64,000 nt of DNA, taken from positions 620,001 to 684,000 of the forward strand of contig JABTUY010000001.1 in assembly GCA_015075165.1 (NCBI GenBank), written 5' to 3'. Below, piece by piece: positions 36,926 through 45,230 of this stretch (the stretch's first letter is position 1; each line of letters opens with the position of its first letter). The translations under genes were made by a program, and so were the position numbers. This stretch comes from Ideonella sp. (GTDB lineage Bacteria; Pseudomonadota; Gammaproteobacteria; Burkholderiales; Burkholderiaceae_C). The notes under the pieces are model-generated. The model was not told the DNA's origin. It ran no database searches and worked only from the letters and a program-made list of their open reading frames with translations.

Positions 36926-37228
36926 ATGGACATCGCGCGCCCTGTCCAGACATCGCCCCTCCAGATCGAGTGCCCACACTGCGGTCGCGTCGAGGACGAT
37001 GAGTACGAGTTGCTCGACGGCAACCTGCTGATCGACGCGCGCTGCTGCGGGTGCAGACAAACCTACACCCTCGCTGTCATGGAGTGCAGCGCATGCAGCA
37101 CCGAAACTCTGTTCGGCTGGACGCAGCCTCCCTCGGCCAAACGATTCGCTGAGCTTCGGTGCGCGAACTGCAGCCGAAGCTATCACGACCATGAGACGTT
37201 CCCCGCTTCGACGACCCACATCGCGTAG
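36926..37228 (+). CDS. Small multi-CxxC zinc-ribbon-like protein
   Basis: A 100-residue hypothetical protein with four cysteine pairs: IECPHCG, ARCCGC, MECSACS and LRCANCS. They are spaced as two zinc ribbons. It resembles small nucleic-acid or protein-binding zinc-ribbon proteins, but I do not recognise a named family. The ATG at 36926 precedes the first ribbon closely. It overlaps the next small gene by 38 bases. The 299-base stretch before it (36627-36925) holds nothing I can support. Confidence 0.6.
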   Translation: MDIARPVQTSPLQIECPHCGRVEDDEYELLDGNLLIDARCCGCRQTYTLAVMECSACSTETLFGWTQPPSAKRFAELRCANCSRSYHDHETFPASTTHIA

Positions 37229-37481
37229 GGCGGGCAGTACCACGCTGCGCAGCGACGACGGCGCCGTTCAATTCACGCTCGTACCCGCGGCGCACGGCGT
37301 CTTCGTCGAACGCATTGCGATGCGTGGCGATACAGCGCGCATCGTCCAGACCGTCCTGTTCACCGACAGCGGTGCTTTTGATCGGTGGTGCGACACCGAT
37401 GCCACCCGCTTCGACTACCCAGTGCTCTATGTCCGGCTCAAGCACGACGGCGGCGCCTTCTTCGGCAGCGGCACCGGGTGA
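37191..37481 (+). CDS. Hypothetical protein
   Basis: A 96-residue protein. After a basic N-terminus the part from about residue 20 (DDGAVQFTLVPAAHGVFVERI...RFDYPVLYVRLKH) reads like a compact alpha/beta domain with coding-like composition. The exact start is uncertain because the frame begins inside the previous gene; a GTG or ATG nearer 37230 may be used. No family is recognised. It overlaps the 5' end of the LuxR-like gene, so the three small genes 36926-38238 may be one transcript. Confidence 0.45.
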   Translation: MRRSPLRRPTSRRAGSTTLRSDDGAVQFTLVPAAHGVFVERIAMRGDTARIVQTVLFTDSGAFDRWCDTDATRFDYPVLYVRLKHDGGAFFGSGTG

Positions 37482-38238
37482 ATCGGCGACGCTGCTAGAC
37501 ATCACGTCTCGCCCGGACTATTTCGGGCGAGTCAGCGATGTCGTCCGTCGCATACCACGCGCGCCCGACGTGCCCGAGGCGCTCGCGCTCCTCTCCGAAG
37601 CTGCTACATGCTTGGGTGCGGAAGTGGCCGCGTTCGTCAGCTTCGTCCGAGACGACAACTCGCATGAGTCCTATCGATTCCTACTGGCATGCGACGCCGT
37701 GTGGTGCCATGAGTATGAGAAGCATGCCTGGTACGCAAACGATCCGTGGCTGGCCTACGCGCTCAACCATTCGGAGCCAGCACTGGCCAGCGAGATCCCT
37801 TTGGGCAATAAGAGTCAGCGCGCGGTAGCCGACCTCGCCAGGCGCTTCGGGTTCGCCTCCGCGGTGATCGTCCCGGCCCCTTCCAGCGGTGGGTTGAGTC
37901 GCGTCGGTGTTCTCTGCCTGGGCTCGGCGACGCCCGACTACTTCGAATCAGAGGGCTTCGTGGCGGTCAAGATTGCCTCGCGCAGCCTGGCGATGGAACT
38001 GCATGAATGGTGGATCGGCCAGATCAAACGCGAGCTGATTGCGAACGCCGGTATCACTGAGGAGGATTTGATCCTCCTGCGCCATGAACGCCTGGGTCAC
38101 ACAACCAAGGCCATCGCCATGGAACTCCACTCGTCGTTGTATGCGATCGACTCGCGGTTCAAGCGAGTGAACCAGAAGCTCGGCGTGCCCAATCGCAAGG
38201 CCGCGGCCCAGCTGGCCGCGGAGTACGGCTTGATCTGA
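37429..38238 (+). CDS. LuxR-family autoinducer-binding regulator (solo)
   Basis: A 269-residue quorum-sensing-type regulator. The N-terminal part resembles the autoinducer-binding domain, with WYANDPWLAYAL in place of the ligand-pocket W/Y/D/P cluster. The C-terminal helix-turn-helix is of LuxR type (ETTKAIAMELH-like region followed by FKRVNQKLGVPNRKAAAQLAAEYGLI). The start is unsure: the ATG at 37429 overlaps the previous gene, and conserved sequence begins about residue 30 (DITSRPDYFG). No luxI synthase is in the window. It is followed after 29 bases by the AlkB-like gene. Confidence 0.8.
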   Translation: MSGSSTTAAPSSAAAPGESATLLDITSRPDYFGRVSDVVRRIPRAPDVPEALALLSEAATCLGAEVAAFVSFVRDDNSHESYRFLLACDAVWCHEYEKHAWYANDPWLAYALNHSEPALASEIPLGNKSQRAVADLARRFGFASAVIVPAPSSGGLSRVGVLCLGSATPDYFESEGFVAVKIASRSLAMELHEWWIGQIKRELIANAGITEEDLILLRHERLGHTTKAIAMELHSSLYAIDSRFKRVNQKLGVPNRKAAAQLAAEYGLI

Positions 38239-38267
38239 GGCCCGGGCTGTTGAACCGGAGGCATGCG

Positions 38268-39347
38268 ATGTTGCGCCAAGTTGGTTTTGCCGCGGGTTAC
38301 CTCTCGATCTTCCTGATGCCGGCGCTTCTGGCGCTTGGCGTCTGGTCGCATCACCCCTACTTGGCCTTTGGTACGACCATGCTCGTGTTCCCATTGGCGC
38401 GCGGCGTCTTCGGGGGGTACAAGCGGGTCGAGCCGACTCTCTGGAACGAGCACATCGCAACGGTTCTCGAACGATTGCCCGTTGCCTACGGTGTCGCACT
38501 GCTGGCGTCGACAATAGGCGTCATCGCGTTCTTGGCCAATGGCGGAATCGACTCACCGACTTCGGCGATCGGTGTCGGACTGAGTCTTTGGATGACGATG
38601 CTGTTTGCGACCTGCCCAGCACACGAGCTTGTGCACCGACGCAATCCTCACGAGGCCAAGTTTGGCTGGATGATCGCGGGACTTGCGGGCTACCCTCCAC
38701 TCGGCCTGGAGCATCTGATTCACCACGGCCGCTACGGCGACACGCAGAACGCCGAATGGCCGCGCGTCGACGAGTCGGTGTGGCAATTCGCTGGACGACG
38801 AATGAGGCGCGTTCTTGTTGAGGCCTGCGTGCTGTTCGCTCAAGTTCACGGACGCGGCTCAGGTGCCGGTCGCCACCTGACATTCGCCGTCGTCGTCACG
38901 CTGGTGACCTTGACGGCATTCGCCCTGGCCGGCGGAGTGGCTGGCTTCCTGATCTACCTTGGCGTCGCGATCGGTGTCACGTTCGGCGTCCAGGTGATCA
39001 CCTACCTTCAGCACTGGGGCCTTGGCGACGACAGCCTGGTCGACGCCGCGAGGCGACAGCTCGCTTGGGAGGACGACTGCCTTTTCCAGGCGTGGGTAAC
39101 TCTGCACATCAGCTTCCACCAGTCGCACCATGATTCGTCGCGCCTGCCCTATTACCGCGTGGCGCTCGCGCCGGGCTCACCTCGGCAGCCCGCCGGTTAC
39201 GTTCTGCTGATGTTGCTCTGCATGCTTCCGCGCCTCTGGCAGCGATCGATGCGACCGGTGCTGGACGAGTGGAAACGACAGCCGGATCGCGCCCGTTCGC
39301 CGGGTCGACGCTTGACCTGCTTCGCGCTCTATGGTCGCGCCGGATGA
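38268..39347 (+). CDS. AlkB/fatty-acid-desaturase-like membrane di-iron enzyme
   Basis: A 359-residue integral membrane protein with several hydrophobic segments and the four histidine boxes of the alkane hydroxylase/desaturase superfamily: HELVHRR, EHLIHHGRYGD, LQHWGL and FHQSHHDSS. The order and spacing resemble AlkB/XylM-type hydroxylases more than simple desaturases. It should hydroxylate or desaturate an alkyl chain using a reduced rubredoxin or ferredoxin. The ATG at 38268 follows a GGAGG ribosome site. It sits 29 bases after a LuxR solo and so may be quorum-regulated; the substrate is unknown. Confidence 0.8.
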   Translation: MLRQVGFAAGYLSIFLMPALLALGVWSHHPYLAFGTTMLVFPLARGVFGGYKRVEPTLWNEHIATVLERLPVAYGVALLASTIGVIAFLANGGIDSPTSAIGVGLSLWMTMLFATCPAHELVHRRNPHEAKFGWMIAGLAGYPPLGLEHLIHHGRYGDTQNAEWPRVDESVWQFAGRRMRRVLVEACVLFAQVHGRGSGAGRHLTFAVVVTLVTLTAFALAGGVAGFLIYLGVAIGVTFGVQVITYLQHWGLGDDSLVDAARRQLAWEDDCLFQAWVTLHISFHQSHHDSSRLPYYRVALAPGSPRQPAGYVLLMLLCMLPRLWQRSMRPVLDEWKRQPDRARSPGRRLTCFALYGRAG

Positions 39348-39580
39348 TCTCAGTGCCCGGTGGCCCGAGAGCAAGTGGGCGAGCGTGATTCTGTCGCCGT
39401 CGGCTTGATGAGCTGAACCAGTCAGTCGTGTTCGCAACGCGTAGGCCAGCACCCGACCCTTAGCGGTCCTTCATGTAGTGCGCGTCTATGGCACTGGGAA
39501 CGTAAGCGTCCGGCCAACCCATCTTGAAGCCTGAGCGGCGAGCGTGAAGGATGGTGTCCACGTATCGATAGGTGGACACG

Positions 39581-39928
39581 ATGACAAGCGGGAAGGCCAA
39601 GAGCAGGCGACGCTACGACGCGCAGTTCAAGGCGCATATCCTGGCCGAGTGCGAAGCTCCCGGGGCGTCGGTCGCCAAGGTGGCGATGTTGCACGGCATC
39701 AACGACAACGTCGTACACCGCTGGCGGCAACTGGCTCGCGAGGCGGGACCAGCCGCCTTGCCTGCACCGGCGACGTTTGTTGCCATGGCATTGCCTTCGA
39801 CCACGGAGCCAACTCCGGCCGGCGACGTGCGCATCGAGCTGCGCCGCGGGTCCACCACCGTGGTCATCGCCTGGCCCCATGCTGCGCTGAGCGAACTCGC
39901 TACCTTCACCCGCGAGCTGTTGCGTTGA
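39581..39928 (+). CDS. IS66 Orf1 (TnpA-like, helix-turn-helix)
   Basis: A 115-residue IS66 accessory protein with the helix-turn-helix core RRRYDAQFKAHILAEC...VAMLHGINDNVVHRWRQ, followed by an Ala/Pro-rich linker and a C-terminal strand region. Needed with Orf2 and TnpC for IS66 movement. The ATG at 39581 is preferred over a GTG nine bases upstream. The stop overlaps the TTG start of orf2. Intact, though the element is dead. Confidence 0.85.
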   Translation: MTSGKAKSRRRYDAQFKAHILAECEAPGASVAKVAMLHGINDNVVHRWRQLAREAGPAALPAPATFVAMALPSTTEPTPAGDVRIELRRGSTTVVIAWPHAALSELATFTRELLR

Positions 39929-40257
39929 TCCGTGTCGACGCCCTGTGGCTCGCGGTCGAGCCGCTGGACCTGCGTGCCGGCACCGAGGCCGCCCTGGCGC
40001 GCGTCGTCACGGTGTTCGGCGCCGCCCGGCCGCACCACGCCTACCTGTTCACCAACAAGCGTGCCAACCGCATCAAGGTGCTGGTGCACGACGGTATCGG
40101 CGTATGGCTGGCTGCGCGGCGGCTCAACGCCGGCAAGTTCGTCTGGCCGCGCGATGCCGCGACGACGTTGAGCGTCACCCGTGCGCAGTTCGACGCCCTC
40201 GTGCTGGGCCTGCCGTGGCAACGCGTGGGAGAGGCCGGGATCATCCGCGTCCTGTAG
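39925..40257 (+). CDS. IS66 Orf2 (TnpB family)
   Basis: A 110-residue IS66 Orf2 protein with the family core PLDLRAGTEAALARV, AYLFTNKRANRIKVLVHDG and VWLAARRLNAGKFVWP. The start is TTG at 39925, overlapping the orf1 stop (TTGA), as is usual for the coupled IS66 genes. Confidence 0.88.
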   Translation: MIRVDALWLAVEPLDLRAGTEAALARVVTVFGAARPHHAYLFTNKRANRIKVLVHDGIGVWLAARRLNAGKFVWPRDAATTLSVTRAQFDALVLGLPWQRVGEAGIIRVL

Positions 40258-40545
40258 TGCGACGCCATTGCGGCATGTGCCGATAGGCACCGCACGTCCC
40301 GTGCGTCACGATCACGCTCCGTGATCGATCTGCAAAGCGTGGACTCGCTGAGCGCGGAGCAACTTCGCGAGGCCGTGCGATCGTTCCACAGCCAGGTGCG
40401 CTTCAAGCAAAGCGTGATCGACAAGCTCACGCACGAGAACGGTAAGCGTGACCTCACCACCCTCTACCCCTTGACCCTGACTGGCGGCATGCTCGCGTGA
40501 GGATGCATGCTGCGATGGTGTGCATCAAGACCGATCATGCACATC

Positions 40546-40950
40546 ATGTCCGTAGCAACGCAGTCCGTATCCAGGCCCCGTCGACGGGTGCACGAAGATG
40601 CTTTCAAGCGCAAGGTGGTCGAACTGAGCCTGGCGCCGGGCGCCTCAGTTGCCGCCATCGCGCTGGAGCACGGGATCAACGCGAACCTCCTGTTCGGCTG
40701 GCGCAAGTCCTACTTGAAGGTGCACGCCGATACGCGCGCTGGTCGTCAGTGCACGCCGGCGCCAGCGACCTTGTTGCCTGTCGAGGTCGTCGCCTCACCC
40801 GTGCCTGCCGTGGCGCCCGCGGCGCCAGCCAACCGCAGCGGCAACGCGCCCGGCAGCATAGAGATCGAGGTGGCCGGTGCGCGCGTTCGCGTGCGCGGCG
40901 TGGTGGACGAGGCCAGCCTGCGCAGCGTACTGGCGGCGCTGCGCGGATGA
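40546..40950 (+). CDS. IS66 Orf1 (nested element)
   Basis: A 134-residue helix-turn-helix protein with the motif RRVHEDAFKRKVVELSLAPG...ALEHGINANLLFGWRKSYLK, then a Pro/Ala linker and a C-terminal domain (IEIEVAGARVRVRG). Several in-frame ATG codons exist (40507, 40537, 40546); the last is used as the conservative start. Probably binds the element ends. Confidence 0.85.
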   Translation: MSVATQSVSRPRRRVHEDAFKRKVVELSLAPGASVAAIALEHGINANLLFGWRKSYLKVHADTRAGRQCTPAPATLLPVEVVASPVPAVAPAAPANRSGNAPGSIEIEVAGARVRVRGVVDEASLRSVLAALRG

Positions 40951-40960
40951 TCGGCCTGCT

Positions 40961-41308
40961 GTGATCGGACTTCCTTCAGGCACGCGGGTCTGGCTGGTGG
41001 CGGGTCACACCGACATGCGCAAGGGCTTCGACGGCCTGGCGGCGGTGGTGCAGTCTGCGCTGGCGGCCAATCCCTTTGATGGCCACGTGTTCGTCTTCCG
41101 CGGCCGGCGCGGGGATTTGCTCAAGGTGCTGTGGTTCGACGGCCAGGGCCTGTTGTTGCTGGCCAAGCGCCTGGAACGCGGGCGCTTTGTGTGGCCGCAA
41201 GCCAGCGACGGTCGCGTGGTGCTCAGCCCTGCGCAACTGTCGATGCTGCTGGAGGGCATCGACTGGCGCATGCCGGCGCGTACCCACGTGCCTGAACTTG
41301 CGGCCTGA
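40961..41308 (+). CDS. IS66 Orf2 (TnpB, nested element)
   Basis: A 115-residue IS66 Orf2 with the family hallmark VWLVAGHTDMRKGFDGLAA, then FVFRGRRGDLLKVLWFDGQGLLLLAKRLERGRFVWP. The start is GTG at 40961, 11 bases after orf1. Full length and intact. Confidence 0.93.
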   Translation: MIGLPSGTRVWLVAGHTDMRKGFDGLAAVVQSALAANPFDGHVFVFRGRRGDLLKVLWFDGQGLLLLAKRLERGRFVWPQASDGRVVLSPAQLSMLLEGIDWRMPARTHVPELAA

Positions 41309-41368
41309 ACACTGTATGAACTGCGCTCCGGTGCAGCACCGATGACGAGCGCTTGAGGCTCGGGCACA

Positions 41369-42958
41369 GTGGTGTTCGTGCCGCACGACACCGACCCCAT
41401 CAGCCAACTGCCCGACGATGCGGGCTTGCTCAAGCAGCACTTGCGTGCCAGCGAGGGGGAAGTGCGGCGCCTGAAGCTGATGGTGGACAAGCTCACGCTG
41501 CAGCTGGCGCGGCGGCTGCGCGCGCAGTTCGGCGCCAGCAGCGAGCGCTTCGAGGACCCGCAGACCAGCCTTCTGGAGCCCGCAGTACTGGATGAACTGC
41601 CGGCCCGCAGGCCCGCGCCGCCGGCGGCCAACGCCGGCACGCTGGACCGCAGCCTGCCTGAGCACCTGCCGCGCGAGCAGCAGGTGATCCGCCCCGAGGC
41701 CACGACAGCGCACCACGACGCACAAGGCCAGGCCTGTGGCTGCACGGCCTGCGGCGGCCGCCTGCGCAGCCTGGGCGCGGACGTGTCGCACCAGCTGGAG
41801 TACGTGCCGGGTCGCTTCAAGGTCATCCGCACGGTGCGCCCGAAGCTGGCCTGCACCCAGTGCGAGTCCATCTTCCAGGCCCTTGCGCCCAGCCGTCCCA
41901 TTCCGCGCGGCCTGGCCGGCCCGGCGTTGCTGGCGCACGTGATGGTGGGCAAGTTCTGTGACCATATCCCGCTGCACCGCCAGAGCGGCATCTACGCCCG
42001 CGACGGGGTGGAGTTGGACCGCGGCACGCTGGCCGGCTGGGTGGCGCAGGTGCATGCGCTGCTGCAGCCGCTGGTGGCGAGCCTGGGCCGCTACGTGCTG
42101 CAGGCAGCCAAGGTGCACGCCGACGACACGCCGGTGAAGGTGCTGGAGCCGGGCCGCGGCAAGACCCGAACCGGCAGGCTGTGGGTGTATGTGCGCGACG
42201 ACCGACCAGCAGGCAGCAAGGCAGCGCCGGCGGCTTGGTACCGCTACACGCCCGACCGCAAGGGCGAGCATCCCGACGAACACCTGCGCAAGTTCAGCGG
42301 CATCCTGCAGGCCGACGCCTACGCCGGCTGGGGCGGCGTGTACGGCAGCGGCCGGGTTGCCGAGGCTGCTTGCTGGGCCCACGCGCGACGACCTTGGTGG
42401 GACCTGTACGAACAGCATCAGCGCACGCAGCGCGGTGACGAGCAAGGCCTGGCAGCGCAGGCCCTGCGGCGCATCCAGGCGCTGTACGCCATCGAGGCCG
42501 AGGTGCGCGGCAAGCCGCCCGACATCCGAAGGCAGCAGCGCCAGGCCCGGGCCGGCCCGCTGATGGCCGAGTTCCACCAGTGGCTGCACGGCGTGCTGAG
42601 CAAGGTCTCCCGCAAGTCCGACCTGGCCAAGGCCGCGCGCTACAGCCTGGTGCGCTGGGCCGCGCTGACGCGCTACGTTGACGATGGGCGCATCGAGATC
42701 GACAACTCGGCGGCCGAGCGGGCCCTCAGAGGCGTGGCCCTGGGGCGCAACAACTACCTGTTCATGGGCTCCGACGAAGGTGGCCAGCGAGCGGCCAGCC
42801 TGTACAGCCTGGTGGAGACGGCCAAGCTCAACGGCCTGGACCCCGAGGCCTACCTGCGCGAGGTGCTCACGCGCATTGCCGAGCACCGGATCGACCGCAT
42901 TGATGAGTTGCTGCCGTGGAATATCGCGACCATGCCTGACATGCGGCGCGCGGCCTGA
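41369..42958 (+). CDS. IS66 transposase TnpC (nested element)
   Basis: A 529-residue transposase. It has an N-terminal coiled coil (about 30-60), a zinc-binding part with CGCTACGG and CTQCES, and a DDE catalytic core with Asp in HADDTPVKV, Asp in LQADAYAGW and Glu in [10 protein letters not shown]; the C-terminal IS66 motif [12 protein letters not shown] follows. The start is probably GTG at 41369, 60 bases after orf2. All catalytic residues are present. Confidence 0.94.
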   Translation: MVFVPHDTDPISQLPDDAGLLKQHLRASEGEVRRLKLMVDKLTLQLARRLRAQFGASSERFEDPQTSLLEPAVLDELPARRPAPPAANAGTLDRSLPEHLPREQQVIRPEATTAHHDAQGQACGCTACGGRLRSLGADVSHQLEYVPGRFKVIRTVRPKLACTQCESIFQALAPSRPIPRGLAGPALLAHVMVGKFCDHIPLHRQSGIYARDGVELDRGTLAGWVAQVHALLQPLVASLGRYVLQAAKVHADDTPVKVLEPGRGKTRTGRLWVYVRDDRPAGSKAAPAAWYRYTPDRKGEHPDEHLRKFSGILQADAYAGWGGVYGSGRVAEAACWAHARRPWWDLYEQHQRTQRGDEQGLAAQALRRIQALYAIEAEVRGKPPDIRRQQRQARAGPLMAEFHQWLHGVLSKVSRKSDLAKAARYSLVRWAALTRYVDDGRIEIDNSAAERALRGVALGRNNYLFMGSDEGGQRAASLYSLVETAKLNGLDPEAYLREVLTRIAEHRIDRIDELLPWNIATMPDMRRAA

Positions 42959-42994
42959 AGCGAGAGCGAGCAGCCGCGGCAGCGAGATCGGACC

Positions 42995-43516
42995 ATGGCC
43001 GAAGACGACATCGCCACGCGCATGATCGAAGCGCTGCAGGACGCCCCCAGCCTGCAGCTGTACCAGATGCGCGCGCTGATCGACACCATGCTGGCCGAAC
43101 CGAAGCGGACCATGCAGGCCCGGGCAAGCCTGCATCTGGGTCAGGCGGTCCAGTTCGTCGACTTCCGCACCGGGCAGATCCGCCACGGCAAGCTCATCGC
43201 ACGGCACGATGCACAGGCCACGGTGCTGGAGGACGTCGTCAAGAGGTCCTGGAAGATCCCCTATGTGGCTATTGCCCCAGCCAGCAGCGAGCCCGGGGCG
43301 CAGCCCACACCCTACGAGCCACCGCCTGAGCCCGCAGCGCCGCAGGGCCAACGCGAGTTCAACCTCGGCGACAAGGTCACCTTCGACGATGCCAAGGGCA
43401 CCGCGCAGGTCGGCATCGTCAAGCGCATCAACCGCCGCACCGCCACGCTGGAGACGATGGACGGCCGCACATGGCGTGTTGACTTCCAACTGCTGCGACA
43501 CGTGGTCGAGGTGTAG
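42995..43516 (+). CDS. Passenger protein of the nested IS66 element
   Basis: A 173-residue protein between tnpC and the right terminus. It has two similar KOW/SH3-like halves (LGQAVQFVDFRTGQIRHGKLI... and LGDKVTFDDAKGTAQVGIVK...TWRVDFQLLRHVVE) separated by a Pro-rich linker, and a helical N-terminus. The duplicated beta-barrel-like pattern suggests binding of nucleic acid or protein. Its role in transposition is unknown; I recognise it only as an accessory gene of this IS66 subgroup. The ATG is at 42995. Confidence 0.75.
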   Translation: MAEDDIATRMIEALQDAPSLQLYQMRALIDTMLAEPKRTMQARASLHLGQAVQFVDFRTGQIRHGKLIARHDAQATVLEDVVKRSWKIPYVAIAPASSEPGAQPTPYEPPPEPAAPQGQREFNLGDKVTFDDAKGTAQVGIVKRINRRTATLETMDGRTWRVDFQLLRHVVEV

Positions 43517-43699
43517 TTCGGCGCAACCTCGTCAAGAGGGTGCTGGGGGCACGCTTACCGAGAACGCGGCGCTCAAGCGCTTGAAGTTCGCCGCCAGCTC
43601 CGAGGCCTACAACGCCGAGCAGAAGAGCCTACTTGAGGAGACGCTGGATGCCGATCTGGCCGCCGTGGCGGCCGAGATCGAGACGCTGCAGCCAAGTAC

Positions 43700-43897
43700 C
43701 TCGAATGGCGACAAGCGCCTGGCCATGGACCATGGATTGGTCAGTTGCCGCTCGGTCGGCAGCGGAGTCTCCAGTTCCTGATGCGTCGCTTGTTTCAGCG
43801 CGTGCCGATACGTCCTGTGCGACGCGGCCTTGTCGCGCTTCTCCGAAGCAGCGGTGGTGACACCGTGGAAGGGGGACTTGCGGCGAGATCTGCTCAT
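43700..43897 (-). pseudogene. Truncated small hypothetical gene at the IS66 deletion junction
   Basis: On the minus strand from 43897 a coding-like N-terminus reads MSRSRRKSPFHGVTTAASEK and continues through HRTYRHALKQA to LTNPWSM. This N-terminus resembles a small conserved protein seen on plasmids and integrative elements. After about 43725 the frame continues only as antisense of the IS66 tnpC fragment until a stop at 43607, so the true C-terminus has been lost. The 258 bases upstream (43898-44155) hold no gene I can support. Confidence 0.55.
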
Positions 43898-44161
43898 GGT
43901 GGCGGTCTATCAGGGTGCTGTGCGGCCTACCGTTCGAGTTCGCCCGAGCGCCGAAGCGATCGAAGCCCGCTGGAAGCCCGGTGCAACGTGCCGGCCAATG
44001 ACAGCACGACTGCTACGCGAGGCGCCGCTGACTCTAGCGACGACGGCCGGGGAGCGAGGGATGGCGACAATGTAGCGCCTGGTGATGATGCCCGCCGCCT
44101 TGAGTCCGACGCGATCTGGGCGCTCGGCCCCGGGTTCGCAGCTTGCACAGAATAGGTGGGT

Positions 44162-44640
44162 ATGCCCCTGCTCCAGAAGATCGTCTCCGGCGCGCAGACA
44201 GGTGTGGATCGAGGTGCGCTAGATGCGGCGCTGGATGCGGGGTTTCCCTGCGGAGGCTGGTGCCCGGCCGATCGCTCGGCGGAGGACGGGCGCATTCCTG
44301 ACCGATACCCTGTCGTGCCGTTGCCGGGTGGCAGCTATCGAGAGCACTATCCAGAACGTGGTCGATAGCGACGCAACACTGATCATCTATTTCGCTTCGC
44401 TGGAGGGAGGAACTGAGCAGACCTTGCTGCACTGCGTTCGCCGGCGCCGGCCCTACAAGCTGATCGACGCGCAAGAGGTGTCGACGACGCGCGCGGCTGA
44501 ACTGGTGCTCGACCTGATCGATGGGCGGGGGGGTGAGAGTGCTCAACGTCGCAGGACCGCGGGCGAGCCGCAACGGGGGTGGCTATCAGTATGCGTATGA
44601 CCTAGTCAGCGGGTTTCTACGGCGTTTGACCACGGGTTGA
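44162..44640 (+). pseudogene. Frameshifted MoCo-carrier/YpsA-like protein gene
   Basis: Three segments in different frames together read like one protein of about 158 residues of the putative molybdenum carrier (SLOG/YpsA-like) family: [20 protein letters not shown]...PLPGGSYRE, then [28 protein letters not shown]...YKLIDA, then VRVLNVAGPRASRNGG...FLRRLTTG to the stop at 44640. The first frame change is near 44345 and the second is at a seven-G run near 44530. It is either a decayed gene or contains two sequence errors. Confidence 0.75.
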
Positions 44641-44695
44641 GGACGCATAGGATTCATGGCGTCCAGACCCAGCGGGCGCTCAAGCGGAGATCCCG

Positions 44696-45199
44696 ATGGC
44701 CGCTCCTATCAACGTCCAGAGACTGTGCGAATTTGGTGCCATTGACTCGGACGCTCTGGCGGAAGCATATGACTCTTGGGTCGACGAAGCTCTCGCCATC
44801 GTGATCGACGAATCAGACCTTGGCGTGGCGAGAGCGGCAGAGTTGCCTGACGAACTCGAGCACCTAGCTCACCAGGCGGCGGAGGATGCGGACTTCGAGG
44901 CAGAGCTCGAGGAGTGGCTCGAGTGGGTGTTCGACATGTCCGGGTGGGATCCTTGCCTACCTCTGGCCCTGGAGCAGAGCTGCGATGCCGGTGTGCTGCT
45001 GCCTTGGGACATGCGAGGGGCGCGCCTCATGACGATGCCTACCGAAACTGGGCCCCTGCTCGACTACCTCTGGCGGTCATGCCCCCGACATGTCGCAGCA
45101 CACCTGTGCTTGTTCGTGTACTGGATGATCCGCTCTGAACGAAGCCGAAGGCTTGGAACGCCACATTGGTCACCGAGGCGCCAGGCAATGAAGGGGTAG
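44696..45199 (+). CDS. Acidic hypothetical protein
   Basis: A 167-residue protein, very rich in Glu/Asp in its first half (AEDADFEAELEEWLEWVFD), with a Trp-rich middle and a helical C-terminus (HVAAHLCLFVYWMIRSERSRR). No family is recognised. The ATG at 44696 is in a coding-like context, and the frame is clean where surrounding genes are decayed. It lies in a row of small orphan genes of mixed orientation. Confidence 0.6.
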   Translation: MAAPINVQRLCEFGAIDSDALAEAYDSWVDEALAIVIDESDLGVARAAELPDELEHLAHQAAEDADFEAELEEWLEWVFDMSGWDPCLPLALEQSCDAGVLLPWDMRGARLMTMPTETGPLLDYLWRSCPRHVAAHLCLFVYWMIRSERSRRLGTPHWSPRRQAMKG

Positions 45200-45230
45200 C
45201 GGCGAACTGATGGACAGAGGTAGGTGAGTC

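Larger units (their letters stand above)
40442..43558 (+). mobile_element. Complete nested IS66-family element with 8-bp target duplication
   Basis: A 3117-base element. The left end GTAAGCGTGACCTCACCACC (from 40442) and the reverse complement of the right end, GTAAGCGTGCCCCCAGCACC (ending 43558), are imperfect terminal inverted repeats that share GTAAGCGTG and CACCCTCT. Both sides have the perfect 8-base duplication CGAGAACG (40434-40441 and 43559-43566). It carries orf1, orf2, tnpC and a passenger gene, all intact, so it may still be active. Confidence 0.95.
39502..43697 (+). mobile_element. IS66-family element (outer, interrupted, right end deleted)
   Basis: The left terminus GTAAGCGTCCGGCCAACCC starts at 39502 with the IS66-type GTAAGCG end. 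It carries orf1, orf2 and the beginning of tnpC. tnpC is split by a second IS66 element at 40442-43558 and resumes at 43559, but homology stops near 43697 and no matching right terminus follows. The element is therefore defective. Confidence 0.8.
40321..43697 (+). pseudogene. IS66 tnpC, split by a nested IS66 and truncated
   Basis: GTG at 40321 starts the N-terminal TnpC coiled coil (SLSAEQLREAVRSFHSQVRFKQ...). The reading frame runs into the second IS66 at 40442 and continues after it at 43559 as ENAALKRLKFAASSEAYNAEQ and on to about IETLQ. Removing the inserted element with one 8-base repeat restores one frame. The DDE catalytic part is absent because sequence beyond about 43697 is unrelated. 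Confidence 0.85.

Noticed and set aside
37315-39347. A luxI-type synthase gene to pair with the LuxR regulator
   Set aside because: No acyl-homoserine lactone synthase motif in either neighbouring gene or in the flanking sequence.
43745-44155. Plus-strand frame of 136 codons between the IS66 remnant and the MoCo-carrier-like pseudogene
   Set aside because: It runs antisense through the truncated small gene, has a Ser/Arg/Asp composition like shifted GC-rich sequence and shows no domain.
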